Origin: Fructilactobacillus ixorae
GTDB taxonomy: Bacteria; Bacillota; Bacilli; Lactobacillales; Lactobacillaceae
Assembly (NCBI RefSeq): GCF_024029915.1
Contig: NZ_CP097478.1
Location: 372,001 to 436,000 of the forward strand
Reading direction: 5' to 3'
DNA: 64,000 bases
A program made the translations under genes and the position numbers. The notes under the pieces were generated by a model, which made no database searches, was not told the DNA's origin, and saw nothing but the letters and a program-made list of their open reading frames with translations. Positions 9,810 to 19,046 of the stretch are shown one piece after another; position 1 is the first letter of the stretch; every line of letters starts with the position of its first letter.

Positions 9810-9843
9810 AGCTCTCAAAAACTTATTTTTGGGAGCTTTTCTT
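9810..9843 (+). terminator. Intrinsic terminator of hpf
   Basis: AGCTCTCAAAAA pairs with TTTTTGGGAGCT around a CTTA loop, one G-U pair, followed by TTTTC. Confidence 0.85.
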
Positions 9844-9955
9844 TTCTAAGCATAATTAAACTGATTTTAATTAAAGTGGGAAAATGTTAAAATTAAAAGT
9901 ATGTAGACAACCGGTGACAAGAAATTCAAATGGAAACAATGAGGAGATTTAAAGC

Positions 9956-12322
9956 ATGGCAACGAACGTATTAAAAAAATGGGTCGAAAGCGATAAGCGG
10001 CGCATCAAACAACTGGGCCAGCTTGCCGACCAAGTGAGCGCTTATTCAGAAGAATATCGCAACCTGAGTGATGCCGACTTACAGGCCAAAACCCCCGAAT
10101 TCAAGGAACGCTACCAACAAGGGGCTAGTTTAGATGATTTACTGCCCGAAGCCTTTGCAGTCGTCCGGGAGGGGGCCCGCCGGGTCTTAGGTATGACCCC
10201 GTTCCGGGTACAAATCATGGGGGGGATTGTGCTCCATGAAGGAAACATTGCTGAAATGAAAACCGGGGAAGGAAAAACCCTGACGGCTACGATGCCGGTT
10301 TACCTGAATGCTTTATCAGGCAAAGGGGTCCACGTGGTGACGGTTAACGAGTATCTGTCGGCCCGGGATGCAGAACAGATGGGAGAATTATATAACTGGT
10401 TAGGACTCTCGGTCGGGGTGAATACCGCTGAAAAGAATCCAGAGGAAAAACGGGCTGCCTATAACGCTGACATTACGTACTCCACTAACAGTGAAATTGG
10501 CTTTGACTATCTGCGCGATAACATGGTGGTTTACAAAGAAGACCGGGTGCAACGCCCCTTAAACTTTGCGTTAGTTGATGAAGTAGATTCAATTCTAATT
10601 GATGAGGCGCGGACGCCGTTGATTATTTCTGGACAAGCCCAGGGGGCCAACGAACTGTATCGCCAGGCCGATCGCTTTGCCAAAACTCTGACGGCAAAGG
10701 ATGATTTCAAGGTTGATTTGGAAACCAAGACGGTTTCGTTAACCGAACTGGGGATCCAAAAGGCCGATCAATTCTTCAACTTAAAGAACATTTATGACAC
10801 TGATAACACGGCCTTGACCCACCACATTGACCAGGCCTTACGGGCTAACTACGTCATGGAACGGGATAAGGATTACGTGGTGAAGGACGACGAAGTGCTC
10901 ATCGTGGACTCCTTTACCGGGCGGATTATGGAAGGTCGGCGGTTCTCGGATGGACTACACCAAGCCCTAGAAGCGAAGGAAGGCGTGACCATCCAAGAGG
11001 AAAGTAAGACGATGGCCAACATCACTTACCAAAACCTTTTCCGGCGGTATAGTAAGTTAGCCGGGATGACGGGAACGGCCAAGACCGAACAAGAAGAATT
11101 CCGGGAAATTTATAACATGAACGTGGTTAGCATTCCGACCAACAAGCCGGTGGTCCGGGTTGACGAATCAGATGTGTTATATCCCACCCTCCAATCTAAG
11201 TTTGATGCGGTGATTGCGAAGGTTAAAGCGCTCCACAAACGGGGACAACCGATCCTATTGGGAACCGTGGCAGTGGAAACTTCTGAATACCTCTCCAACC
11301 GCTTAGACCAAGAACACGTTCCCCACGTGGTCTTGAATGCCAAAAACCACGCTAAGGAAGCAGACATTGTGGCGAATGCCGGGCAAAAAGGCGCCGTTAC
11401 GATTGCCACTAACATGGCCGGCCGGGGAACCGATATTAAACTTGGACCTGGGGTCGTTGGCGTTGGTGGACTTGCCGTCATCGGGACCGAACGGCATGAA
11501 TCGCGGCGCATTGATAATCAACTGCGGGGCCGGGCCGGCCGGCAAGGAGACCCAGGTTACTCCCAGTTCTATCTGTCACTGGAAGATGATTTGATGCGGC
11601 GGTTTGGTTCGGAACGAATCAAGAACGTCCTAAACACCCTCAAAGTGGAAGACGACGATGCCGTCATCAGAAGTCGGATGATTACCAAACAGGTCGAATC
11701 TGCCCAAAAGCGGGTTGAAGGAAATAACTACGATTCGCGAAAAAACGTGTTGAAGTATGACAACGTGATGTCAGAACAACGAGACGTGATTTACGGCGAA
11801 CGCAACCGGGTAATTGAAGAAGATCAGTCCCTGCGGTGGGTGATTATGCCAATGGTCGAACGCACGATTGACCGGATTGTTTCCCTGCATACCCAAGGGG
11901 ACCCCAAGGATTGGCATTTGGATACGATTGTTGATTTTGCCGCTAGTTGTCTGGTAAGTCCCAATGAAATTAGTATTGACGACTTAGAAGGGAAGAGCGC
12001 AACGGAAATCAAGGATTACTTGACCCAGTTGGCCCGCAATGCCTACGACGAAAAAGCTCAACAATTTCCAGATCCGAGTCAGTTACTGGAATTTGAAAAG
12101 GTGGTTATTTTACGGGTGGTCGATGACCACTGGACAAATCACATTGATGCTATGGACCAACTACGAGAAGCGATTGGGCTTCGTGGTTACGGTCAATTAA
12201 ACCCCCTCGTTGAATACCAACGGGAAGGGTTCCGGATGTTTGAAGAAATGGTTGCGGACATTGACTATGACGTTACCCGACTCTTTATGAAAGCAGAAAT
12301 TCGACAAAACATTCAAAGATAA
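9956..12322 (+). CDS. secA: Preprotein translocase ATPase SecA (housekeeping)
   Basis: SecA drives secretory proteins through SecYEG. The 788-residue protein has Walker [15 protein letters not shown] near residue 100, [13 protein letters not shown] near 207, the helicase core motif [13 protein letters not shown] and [10 protein letters not shown]. It ends ...[12 protein letters not shown] and so lacks the C-terminal zinc motif (CxCxSGxCH) seen in many SecA proteins. GAGGAGATTT precedes the ATG. A second, divergent SecA (SecA2) is encoded at 59520, so this one is the general-export enzyme. Confidence 0.98.
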   Translation: MATNVLKKWVESDKRRIKQLGQLADQVSAYSEEYRNLSDADLQAKTPEFKERYQQGASLDDLLPEAFAVVREGARRVLGMTPFRVQIMGGIVLHEGNIAEMKTGEGKTLTATMPVYLNALSGKGVHVVTVNEYLSARDAEQMGELYNWLGLSVGVNTAEKNPEEKRAAYNADITYSTNSEIGFDYLRDNMVVYKEDRVQRPLNFALVDEVDSILIDEARTPLIISGQAQGANELYRQADRFAKTLTAKDDFKVDLETKTVSLTELGIQKADQFFNLKNIYDTDNTALTHHIDQALRANYVMERDKDYVVKDDEVLIVDSFTGRIMEGRRFSDGLHQALEAKEGVTIQEESKTMANITYQNLFRRYSKLAGMTGTAKTEQEEFREIYNMNVVSIPTNKPVVRVDESDVLYPTLQSKFDAVIAKVKALHKRGQPILLGTVAVETSEYLSNRLDQEHVPHVVLNAKNHAKEADIVANAGQKGAVTIATNMAGRGTDIKLGPGVVGVGGLAVIGTERHESRRIDNQLRGRAGRQGDPGYSQFYLSLEDDLMRRFGSERIKNVLNTLKVEDDDAVIRSRMITKQVESAQKRVEGNNYDSRKNVLKYDNVMSEQRDVIYGERNRVIEEDQSLRWVIMPMVERTIDRIVSLHTQGDPKDWHLDTIVDFAASCLVSPNEISIDDLEGKSATEIKDYLTQLARNAYDEKAQQFPDPSQLLEFEKVVILRVVDDHWTNHIDAMDQLREAIGLRGYGQLNPLVEYQREGFRMFEEMVADIDYDVTRLFMKAEIRQNIQR

Positions 12323-12327
12323 CTAAA

Positions 12328-12355
12328 AGCGAAGGACTGCGGTTCTTCGTTTTTT
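12328..12355 (+). terminator. Intrinsic terminator of secA
   Basis: AGCGAAGGA (12328-12336) pairs, with two wobble pairs, with TTCTTCGTT (12343-12351), followed by a T-run. Confidence 0.75.
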
Positions 12356-12391
12356 CGAATCAAAGCCGATGCAAGCAAGGAGTAGATTTAG

Positions 12392-13505
12392 ATGGAATTA
12401 AGTGTAGCAAAAGCCAAAGTGGCGAACATCAACGACGCCATTAGTAACTTTGGGAGGTCTCTTTGACCTCGATCAGTTGAACGAAGACATTAGTATTAAC
12501 GAGGCAAAAATGGCTCAACCGGGTTTTTGGGATGACCAATCGGCGGCTAAAGCGGTGATTGAAACGACCAACCACTTGAAACAAAAGTACGATCGCTTTT
12601 GCGACTTACAGGAAGCAGCGGAGAATCTAGCGGTTAGTCTCGAGTTGTTGACGGAGGCAGATGATCCGGAGTTACACCAAGCCTTTGAACAGGACCTGGC
12701 CCAGACGGAACAAGACCTCGCAAACTACCAGTTAAACCTGCTTTTGAACGGGAAATACGATCACAACAACGCGCTTGTGGAAATTCATCCCGGAGCCGGG
12801 GGCACCGAAGCCGAGGACTGGGCGGAGATGCTCCTGCGGATGTATACCCGCTGGGCGGAACAAAACCACTTTCAAGTGGAGGTGGATGATTATCAACCGG
12901 GTGAAGTAGCTGGACTCAGTAGTGTGACGTTGACCGTGCGCGGAGAAAATGCCTACGGTTACTTACAAGCAGAAAAGGGGATTCACCGGCTAGTCCGGTT
13001 ATCACCGTTTGATTCGGCTGGACGGCGCCACACGTCGTTTGCTTCGGTGGACGTGATGCCGGAACTCGATGACAGCGTGGAGGTTAACATTAATCCGGAT
13101 GACCTCCGGGTTGATGTCTTTCGTTCCAGTGGAGCCGGGGGACAGCACATTAATAAAACGTCCTCCGCGGTTCGAATCACCCACTTGCCAACTGGAATTG
13201 TCACGGCCAGTCAGGCACAACGATCTCAACTTCAGAACCGAGTTACGGCGTTGAATATGTTAAAATCAAAGTTGTACGAACGCGAAGAACAAAAGAAGGC
13301 GGAAGAAAAAGCTAAACTGGCAGGCACCCAGTTAGAGATTGGCTGGGGCTCGCAAATTCGCTCTTACGTTTTTCATCCGTATACAATGGTTAAGGATCAC
13401 CGGACGGGCCACGAAACCGCAAACGGGAAGGCCGTAATGGATGGTGATTTGAATCCATTTATTAGTGATTACTTGCAGTGGAAGTTGCAACAGAATAACG
13501 AATAA
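12392..13505 (+). CDS. prfB: Peptide chain release factor 2 (programmed +1 frameshift)
   Basis: RF2 reads UAA and UGA stop codons. Translation starts at ATG 12392 (AAGGAGTAG ahead), runs 24 codons to CTT, then meets an in-frame TGA at 12464-12466. Slippage on CTTT (12461-12464) by +1 continues into the long frame to 13505, giving about 370 residues. The internal Shine-Dalgarno-like GGGAGG (12452-12457) lies 3 nt before CTT, exactly as in known prfB frameshift sites. The specificity tripeptide SPF (RLSPFDSAGRRH) and the catalytic GGQ (SGAGGQHINK) are present. The TGA is autoregulatory: low RF2 favours frameshifting. Confidence 0.97.
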
Positions 13506-13516
13506 GGATGGCAATT

Positions 13517-14695
13517 ATGCAACAGTTAGAATTTAACATTTTATTTTTCTTCATCATGCCGGCCTTTTGGCTGGGAATTGTGCGAACGCTGATTGATCAC
13601 CACGTGCGGGTCAAACGGGAACGCAGCTTGTATGACACCGCCATTAACCCCAAACACAGTGAGTTCCAGACGTTTTTGGTGGCAACCCTAGGGCTGGGAA
13701 TCGTGGGTTCCTTACTCTCATTTGCCTTTGGAATTGAAGTTTCCTACGCCTGGATCTTTGTATACGAAGTTTTGATTGCGCTCATGCTGATTATTCCTGG
13801 TTTCATGATTCCCTTTGCCGGAATGGGCGTTTCGATGTTATTGATCCTGCTCTTTGGGAACAATTTTTATCTGCACGTGTTAGACGGGGACTTTCGGTTA
13901 ACCCTGCAGAACACCATGCCGGTTGGAATGAACTTCTTGGAGCTGTTAACGGTGATGCTGGTGCTCCAGTATCTCTTCTTGAAGTTTAACCGGAACTCGG
14001 TGACGTCGCCGATTCTAAAGAAAAACATCCGGGGAAATCGGGTTGCCTCGTATCTGTTTAGTAAGTTTACCGTGTTTCCCCTAGTCTTTTTGGTTCCCGG
14101 ACAATTATTTGTTGCTAATAGTCCCTTCTGGCCGGTCTTTCGGTTATTTGGGAGCAAGGTAACAATCCTAGTGGTGCCTTTTTTAATCGGCTACCGGTTT
14201 AAATTCAGCAGTGACATGTCGGCGACCATCTTAAAACGAATGGCGAATGCCACGGGCTGGTTAGCCTGGTTAAGTTTAGGGTTGACCATCGATGCTTTCT
14301 TATGGAAGAACCTCTGGTTTGAAGTCGTAGCGATTGTTGTAATTCTCTTGGCTTACGGATTAGTGCTGTATCACTACCACCGGGTCGACAAGCGCGCTTC
14401 CAACCAGCAAGTTGAACAAGCGGTCGATGGGATTCGCATTCTAGCTGTGAAACCCAACACCCCCGCTAGCAAAATGCAGCTGCAAGCTGGGGATTTGATT
14501 TTGGAAGTTAATGGACAGCCGGTTCGCAACGAAACGCAACTGTATCAAGCCCTGCAAAGTAGTCCCACGTTTTGCCATCTGAAGGTAAAGCATCAGGATG
14601 GGCAGTTAGAACTCACGGATTCGGCCATTTACGCGGGCACGCCCCACGAAATTGGGATTGTGACCTTTCCCAGTTCAGAAACAGGAGGAAATTAA
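13517..14695 (+). CDS. PDZ-domain membrane protein, MinJ-like
   Basis: This is a polytopic membrane protein of 392 residues with about seven or eight hydrophobic segments up to about residue 285. A cytosolic PDZ domain follows (DGIRILAVKPNTPASKMQLQ... DLILEVNGQPV, about residues 300-375). The architecture matches B. subtilis MinJ, a division-site topology factor, but the sequence link is by architecture only. The ATG at 13517 has AAGGATGG ahead; an ATG at 13508 lacks spacing to any ribosome site. It follows prfB by 11 bp and overlaps the next gene by one base (TAATG). Confidence 0.8.
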   Translation: MQQLEFNILFFFIMPAFWLGIVRTLIDHHVRVKRERSLYDTAINPKHSEFQTFLVATLGLGIVGSLLSFAFGIEVSYAWIFVYEVLIALMLIIPGFMIPFAGMGVSMLLILLFGNNFYLHVLDGDFRLTLQNTMPVGMNFLELLTVMLVLQYLFLKFNRNSVTSPILKKNIRGNRVASYLFSKFTVFPLVFLVPGQLFVANSPFWPVFRLFGSKVTILVVPFLIGYRFKFSSDMSATILKRMANATGWLAWLSLGLTIDAFLWKNLWFEVVAIVVILLAYGLVLYHYHRVDKRASNQQVEQAVDGIRILAVKPNTPASKMQLQAGDLILEVNGQPVRNETQLYQALQSSPTFCHLKVKHQDGQLELTDSAIYAGTPHEIGIVTFPSSETGGN

Positions 14696-15033
14696 TGAGA
14701 GTCCTTAGTCGTTGGCTCATCAACTTCATTTTATTAGTGGCGTTTTCAACCATTTTTTCGGCTTCTTTTTACATTAGTAGCTGGGAAGTTGCCCTCGGGG
14801 CCGCTGCGGTTTTAACGTTGTTACAGGTTTTAATTAAGCCGGTATTGTCGCTGTTATTTTTACCGATTAACATTTTGACCTTCGGGTTATTTAACCTGGT
14901 TTTAAATGCGTTAATCTTGGAACTAACCGCCTTTTTAGTTGGACCAATGATGAGCTTTTCGTCATTTGGAATGGTGGTGGTCATTTCGTTGTTAATGTCA
15001 ATTTGTAACTACTTTATTACGCCAAACGTGTAG
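14695..15033 (+). CDS. YvlD-like four-helix membrane protein (phage-holin superfamily IV type)
   Basis: A 112-residue protein with four hydrophobic helices, beginning MRVLSRWLINFILL. KPVLSLLFLPINILTFGLF is typical of the YvlD/'phage holin family' group of Gram-positive bacteria. It is chromosomal and not a lysis gene. In Bacillus the yvl genes sit near hprK-lgt, as here. AGGAGGAAATTA precedes the start, and the first A is shared with the preceding stop. Its function is unknown; a role in the cell-envelope stress response is only a guess. Confidence 0.85.
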   Translation: MRVLSRWLINFILLVAFSTIFSASFYISSWEVALGAAAVLTLLQVLIKPVLSLLFLPINILTFGLFNLVLNALILELTAFLVGPMMSFSSFGMVVVISLLMSICNYFITPNV

Positions 15034-15048
15034 CCGAGGAGGATTTCC

Positions 15049-16008
15049 ATGAGAAGTGTGAGTGTCAAAGAACTAGTTGATAACACGCATTTAAGTGTAT
15101 TTTCGGGGGCAACTGATTTAGATCGGCCGATTACCACGAGTGACATTTCACGACCGGGGTTGGAACTAACCGGGTACTTTGCGTACTATCCGTCGGAACG
15201 AATTCAATTACTGGGAATTACGGAAACCTCCTTTGCTAAGCACCTCGAGGAGGCAGAATTGCAGGAGTACATGACGAAGATGTGCCAACCGGATACGCCG
15301 GCCTTCGTCGTTTCCACTGACATTGAACCCCCAATTGAACTGGTGAAGGCAGCGAAGGCTACCCACATTCCGATTTTGGAGTCCAAGCTCAACACCTCGC
15401 GGGTCTTAAGTAACATGACCGACTATCTCGAAGAAAAACTCGCGCCCCGGCAATCAATTCACGGGGTGCTGGTGGAGGTCTACGGGGTGGGAGTGTTAAT
15501 CACCGGAGACTCAGGCATCGGGAAGAGCGAAACGGCACTCGAACTGGTCAAACGCGGACACCGGTTGATTGCCGATGACCGGGTCGAAGTGCACCAACAA
15601 GACGAACAGGAATTAATCGGGCAAGCCCCCCAAATTCTAAGTCATCTCCTAGAGATTCGGGGCATTGGAATCATTGATGTGATGACCCTCTTTGGAACGG
15701 GAGCAGTCCGGTCGGAAACCCGGATTGATCTCATCATTCACCTTGATGTGTGGGAAAAGGGCAAGAAGTATGATCGCTTAGGAACGGGAAATGCCCACCA
15801 ACAAATTTTTGATGTGGAAGTTAAACAGTTAGACATTCCAGTTAAGCCGGGTCGGAACTTGGCAATCATTATTGAAACCGCCGCCATGAACTTCCGGGCC
15901 AATTCCATGGGGTATAACGCCACCAAAATGTTTGATGACGAACTGAATGGTTTGATTAAAGATCACAGCCAGCCCCAGTCACCACAACAACACGACGAAG
16001 GTCAGTAG
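15049..16008 (+). CDS. hprK: HPr kinase/phosphorylase
   Basis: HprK phosphorylates HPr on Ser46 in response to fructose-1,6-bisphosphate and removes the phosphate when Pi is high, controlling carbon catabolite repression through CcpA. The 319-residue protein has Walker A GDSGIGKS at 153-160, followed by ELVKRGHRLIADDRVEV with the family's catalytic Asp. The C-terminal signature LEIRGIGIIDV is near residue 205. GAGGAGGATTTCC precedes the ATG. It lies in an operon with lgt, 15 bp downstream. Confidence 0.98.
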   Translation: MRSVSVKELVDNTHLSVFSGATDLDRPITTSDISRPGLELTGYFAYYPSERIQLLGITETSFAKHLEEAELQEYMTKMCQPDTPAFVVSTDIEPPIELVKAAKATHIPILESKLNTSRVLSNMTDYLEEKLAPRQSIHGVLVEVYGVGVLITGDSGIGKSETALELVKRGHRLIADDRVEVHQQDEQELIGQAPQILSHLLEIRGIGIIDVMTLFGTGAVRSETRIDLIIHLDVWEKGKKYDRLGTGNAHQQIFDVEVKQLDIPVKPGRNLAIIIETAAMNFRANSMGYNATKMFDDELNGLIKDHSQPQSPQQHDEGQ

Positions 16009-16023
16009 GGAGGACGAAGCAGC

Positions 16024-16854
16024 ATGTTTGTAATTGGCGCTTTAAACCCCGTCGCCCTCCAGTTCGGACCGGTTACCGTTCGCTGGTATGGGCTCATCAT
16101 CGCTAGTGCGGTGTTAATTGCAGTCGGACTGGCGATGCGGGAGGTTCGCCGCCAGAGGCTCAATGAAGACATCGTTTATAATCTCATCTTAGGAGCCATT
16201 CCAGTAGCCATTATGTCGGCCCGGCTGTATTACGTCATTTTCCGCTGGGACTACTACGCCAAGCATCCAGACGAAATCATCGCAATTTGGGATGGTGGGA
16301 TTGCCATCTACGGCGCCTTGTTAGGAGCGGGCCTCTTTATTTGGTGGTTCTGCCGGCGCCACCGGTTATCCCTCTGGCAGGTCTTTGATATTGCTGCCCC
16401 CACGGTGATCATGGCCCAAGGAATTGGGCGGTGGGGGAACTTTATGAATCAGGAAGCATATGGAGCGGTAACCACGCACCACTTCCTGGCACAACTGCAT
16501 CTGCCCCCCTGGATGATGCAACAGATGTTGATTGGGGGCGCGTACCGGCAACCCACTTTTTTGTATGAATCCGTGTGGGATTTAGTGGGCTTTGCCTTAC
16601 TAATGACCATGCGCCACGCTCCGCATTGCTTTAAGCGGGGCGAGCTTTTTCTAACCTACGTAATGTGGTATTCCTACGGTCGATTTTTCACCGAAGGGAT
16701 GCGGACGGACAGTCTGATGTTAGGTCCCTGGCGGATTTCCCAGGTTCTGTCAGTCCTGCTCTGCGTGGGGGCCGTGCTCACGATTATTTATCGGCGGCGC
16801 CATGATGCCCACTTACCATGGTACGACGTAGTTAACGCTAAAGGAGATAGTTAA
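16024..16854 (+). CDS. lgt: Prolipoprotein diacylglyceryl transferase Lgt
   Basis: Lgt attaches diacylglycerol from phosphatidylglycerol to the lipobox cysteine of prolipoproteins at the membrane. The 276-residue protein has about seven helices, the His-containing FGPVTVRWYGLIIA near the N-terminus, the family signature GIGRWGNFMNQEAYG (about residues 135-149), and FTEGMRTDS with a conserved Arg. It sits between hprK and gpsA with its stop directly abutting the gpsA start. Confidence 0.97.
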   Translation: MFVIGALNPVALQFGPVTVRWYGLIIASAVLIAVGLAMREVRRQRLNEDIVYNLILGAIPVAIMSARLYYVIFRWDYYAKHPDEIIAIWDGGIAIYGALLGAGLFIWWFCRRHRLSLWQVFDIAAPTVIMAQGIGRWGNFMNQEAYGAVTTHHFLAQLHLPPWMMQQMLIGGAYRQPTFLYESVWDLVGFALLMTMRHAPHCFKRGELFLTYVMWYSYGRFFTEGMRTDSLMLGPWRISQVLSVLLCVGAVLTIIYRRRHDAHLPWYDVVNAKGDS

Positions 16855-17871
16855 ATGACAGAAAAAATTGCCGTCTTAGGTGCCGGTTCATGGGGAAGCA
16901 TGTTAGCGGCGATTTTGAATGAAAATGGCCACGAAGTGCAACTATGGACGCGCAGTGCAACCCAAGCTGCTGAGTTAAATCAAAAGCACACGAATTGCGC
17001 CTACATTCAAAATTACACCTTTCCAGAAACCCTTCGCGCTTCGACTGATTTAGAGACCGTTCTAACGGGGGCCACTGAGCTCCTGTTCATCGTCCCTGCC
17101 CAGGCTACACGAGCCGTGGCTACGGAAGTTGACCGGCTTTTAGCCAAGCTAGGTCAGCAGCCAGCTCTGATTCACGGGAGCAAGGGGCTAGAAACCACAA
17201 CGCATCTGCGGGTCTCCCAAATTTTGGCGGAGACGATTAGTCCCGAGCACCGCACTAGCATCTCGGTTATTTCGGGTCCAAGCCATGCCGAAGGGGTGGT
17301 CAAGCACGATCCGACGTTGGTCACGGTTGCTAGCGATGATTTTGATGCGGCGCAACGGTTTCAACACCTTTTTATGAATGACTACTTCCGGGTCTATACT
17401 AATTCCGATGTGATTGGGGTTGAGTTCGGGGGTGCTTTGAAGAACATCATTGCGCTCGCTTCTGGAGCCTTAGCTGGCCTTGGTTATGGTGACAACGCCC
17501 GGGCAGCGTTAATGACCCGGGGCGTGGCTGAAATCTCCCGATTGGGAGTTAGTTTTGGAGCCAATCCCCTGACCTTTGCGGGATTATCTGGGATGGGGGA
17601 CGTGATTGTTACGGCCACCAGTACGAATTCGCGGAACTATCGGGCCGGCTACCAACTGGGCCAAGGAGTGCCGCTCGCGGACGTGGTTGCGAACATGGGC
17701 ATGGTGATAGAAGGGATTGCCACCAGTCAGTCGGCCTATGAGTTAGCACAAACCACTGGAATTTCGATGCCGATTACCGAAGCAATTCATGCGGTGTTAG
17801 CCCAAGAAGAAACGGTGGAAACCGCCATTCACCACCTCATGACACGCGAAGGACAGGCTGAAAACGGCTAA
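16855..17871 (+). CDS. gpsA: Glycerol-3-phosphate dehydrogenase [NAD(P)+]
   Basis: GpsA reduces dihydroxyacetone phosphate to sn-glycerol-3-phosphate for phospholipid synthesis. The 338-residue protein has the nucleotide-binding GAGSWGSMLA (8-17), IHGSKGLE, the GVEFGGALKNIIALASG region with the catalytic lysine, and LSGMGDVIVT. It starts immediately after the lgt stop (TAAATG), so it is translationally linked. The neighbour lgt uses the phospholipid product, giving a metabolic logic to the pair. Confidence 0.98.
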   Translation: MTEKIAVLGAGSWGSMLAAILNENGHEVQLWTRSATQAAELNQKHTNCAYIQNYTFPETLRASTDLETVLTGATELLFIVPAQATRAVATEVDRLLAKLGQQPALIHGSKGLETTTHLRVSQILAETISPEHRTSISVISGPSHAEGVVKHDPTLVTVASDDFDAAQRFQHLFMNDYFRVYTNSDVIGVEFGGALKNIIALASGALAGLGYGDNARAALMTRGVAEISRLGVSFGANPLTFAGLSGMGDVIVTATSTNSRNYRAGYQLGQGVPLADVVANMGMVIEGIATSQSAYELAQTTGISMPITEAIHAVLAQEETVETAIHHLMTREGQAENG

Positions 17872-17891
17872 TTGGTCCATGAGCAAAATTA

Positions 17892-17930
17892 TTACTAACT
17901 TTAAGTAAGTATGTTATGCTAAGCTTAGCA
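17892..17930 (+). promoter_or_regulatory. trxB promoter with 14-bp palindrome
   Basis: TTACTA (17892-17897), a 17-bp spacer and TATGCT (17915-17920) form a promoter. A perfect palindrome TGCTAAGCTTAGCA (17917-17930) covers the -10 and the likely start site. The location suggests an operator, but I cannot name the regulator. Confidence 0.6.
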
Positions 17931-17959
17931 AATGATGAACCATAAACGAGGTGGGAAAA

Positions 17960-18889
17960 ATGACCAAAAAATATGATGTAATTGTAATTGGGGCCGGTCC
18001 AGCCGGGATGACAGCGGCCCTCTACGCTTCTCGGGCGGAACTATCAGTTCTGATGCTTGACCGAGGCGTCTACGGTGGCCAGATGAATAATACGGCCGAA
18101 ATTGAAAACTACCCCGGGTTTAAATCAATCCTAGGTCCGGATCTGTCGGAAAAAATGTACGAAAGTAGCACTCAATTTGGGGTGGAGTATGCCTATGGTG
18201 AAGTTCAAGACGTACAGGTGGATGGAGACCGGAAACTGGTTAAAACCGCCGATGATGAGTTTGAAGCTCCGGCGGTCATCATTGGCTCTGGTTCCGAATA
18301 CCGGAAGCTAGGAGTTCCCGGTGAAGAGCAGTACGGCGGTCGGGGGGTTTCTTACTGTGCCGTCTGTGACGGGGCCTTCTTTAAGAACGAAGCCGTTGTT
18401 GTTGTCGGTGGTGGTGATTCTGCCATTGAAGAAGCGACGTACTTGGCTAACCTAGCCCAAAAAGTGACGGTAATTCACCGCCGGGACACGCTCCGGGCCC
18501 AAAAAATCCTCCAAGAACGGGCCTTTGCGCGCGATAACATTGACTTTATTTGGAATACGAATGTGACTGAGATTCTGGGGAACGACCAAAAGGTTTCCGG
18601 CGTGGCTCTCAAGAATAACCAAACTGGGGCAACCAGTGAATTCCAAACGGCTGGGATCTTTATCTATGTCGGGATTTTACCGATTACCGGGGCCTTTAGC
18701 CACCTTGGAATTACGGATGAGCAGGGTTGGATTGTGACCGACGATCAGATGAAAACTTCCGTCCCTGGAATCTTCGCGGTCGGAGACGTTCGGAAAAAGC
18801 ACCTGCGCCAGATTACCACCGCCGTTGGTGATGGCGGGGTCGCTGGGCAAGCGGTCTTTGACTACGTGGAATCCGTTAAAAGTAAATAA
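17960..18889 (+). CDS. trxB: Thioredoxin reductase
   Basis: TrxB passes electrons from NADPH to thioredoxin through FAD and a redox disulfide. The 309-residue protein has GAGPAGMTAALYA (11-23), the catalytic CAVC at 133-136, the NADPH-binding GGGDSAIEEATYL, and the C-terminal FAD motif GIFAVGDVR. The ATG at 17960 follows GAGGTGGG; an in-frame GTG at 17951 is part of that ribosome site. It has its own promoter, separate from gpsA. Confidence 0.98.
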   Translation: MTKKYDVIVIGAGPAGMTAALYASRAELSVLMLDRGVYGGQMNNTAEIENYPGFKSILGPDLSEKMYESSTQFGVEYAYGEVQDVQVDGDRKLVKTADDEFEAPAVIIGSGSEYRKLGVPGEEQYGGRGVSYCAVCDGAFFKNEAVVVVGGGDSAIEEATYLANLAQKVTVIHRRDTLRAQKILQERAFARDNIDFIWNTNVTEILGNDQKVSGVALKNNQTGATSEFQTAGIFIYVGILPITGAFSHLGITDEQGWIVTDDQMKTSVPGIFAVGDVRKKHLRQITTAVGDGGVAGQAVFDYVESVKSK

Positions 18890-18895
18890 TCGAAG

Positions 18896-18926
18896 AAAAG
18901 AAGGACTGTGCGGTGCTTCTTTTTTT
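18896..18926 (+). terminator. Probable terminator of trxB
   Basis: AAAAGAAG (18896-18903) can pair with CTTCTTTT (18916-18923), with more T following. The 12-nt inner region pairs poorly. Confidence 0.6.
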
Positions 18927-18928
18927 AT

Positions 18929-18957
18929 TTGGCGAAAGTATGTTCGTGTGCTAAGAT
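18929..18957 (+). promoter_or_regulatory. uvrBA promoter with LexA (SOS) box
   Basis: TTGGCG (18929-18934), a 17-bp spacer and TAAGAT (18952-18957) with an extended TGC form the promoter. In the spacer CGAAAGTATGTTCG (18933-18946) matches the Gram-positive LexA box CGAAC-N4-GTTCG with one mismatch. uvrBA should therefore be SOS-induced. Confidence 0.75.
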
Positions 18958-19046
18958 GGAACAGACTGAAGCGTGCTGTCACCTGCTATTTGCGCTCGCT
19001 GGGGACGCTTTCCATCTGAATTAAAACCAGGTAAAAGAGGACAAAC

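Noticed and set aside
12450..12466. prfB as a frameshifted pseudogene or a shorter gene starting at about 12450
   Set aside because: The in-frame TGA is embedded in the classical CTT-TGA-C context with an internal SD, and both sides give RF2 sequence.
14572..15033. Longer start for the YvlD-like protein at 14572
   Set aside because: That start lies inside the PDZ protein gene; the ATG at 14695 has AGGAGG at the right distance.
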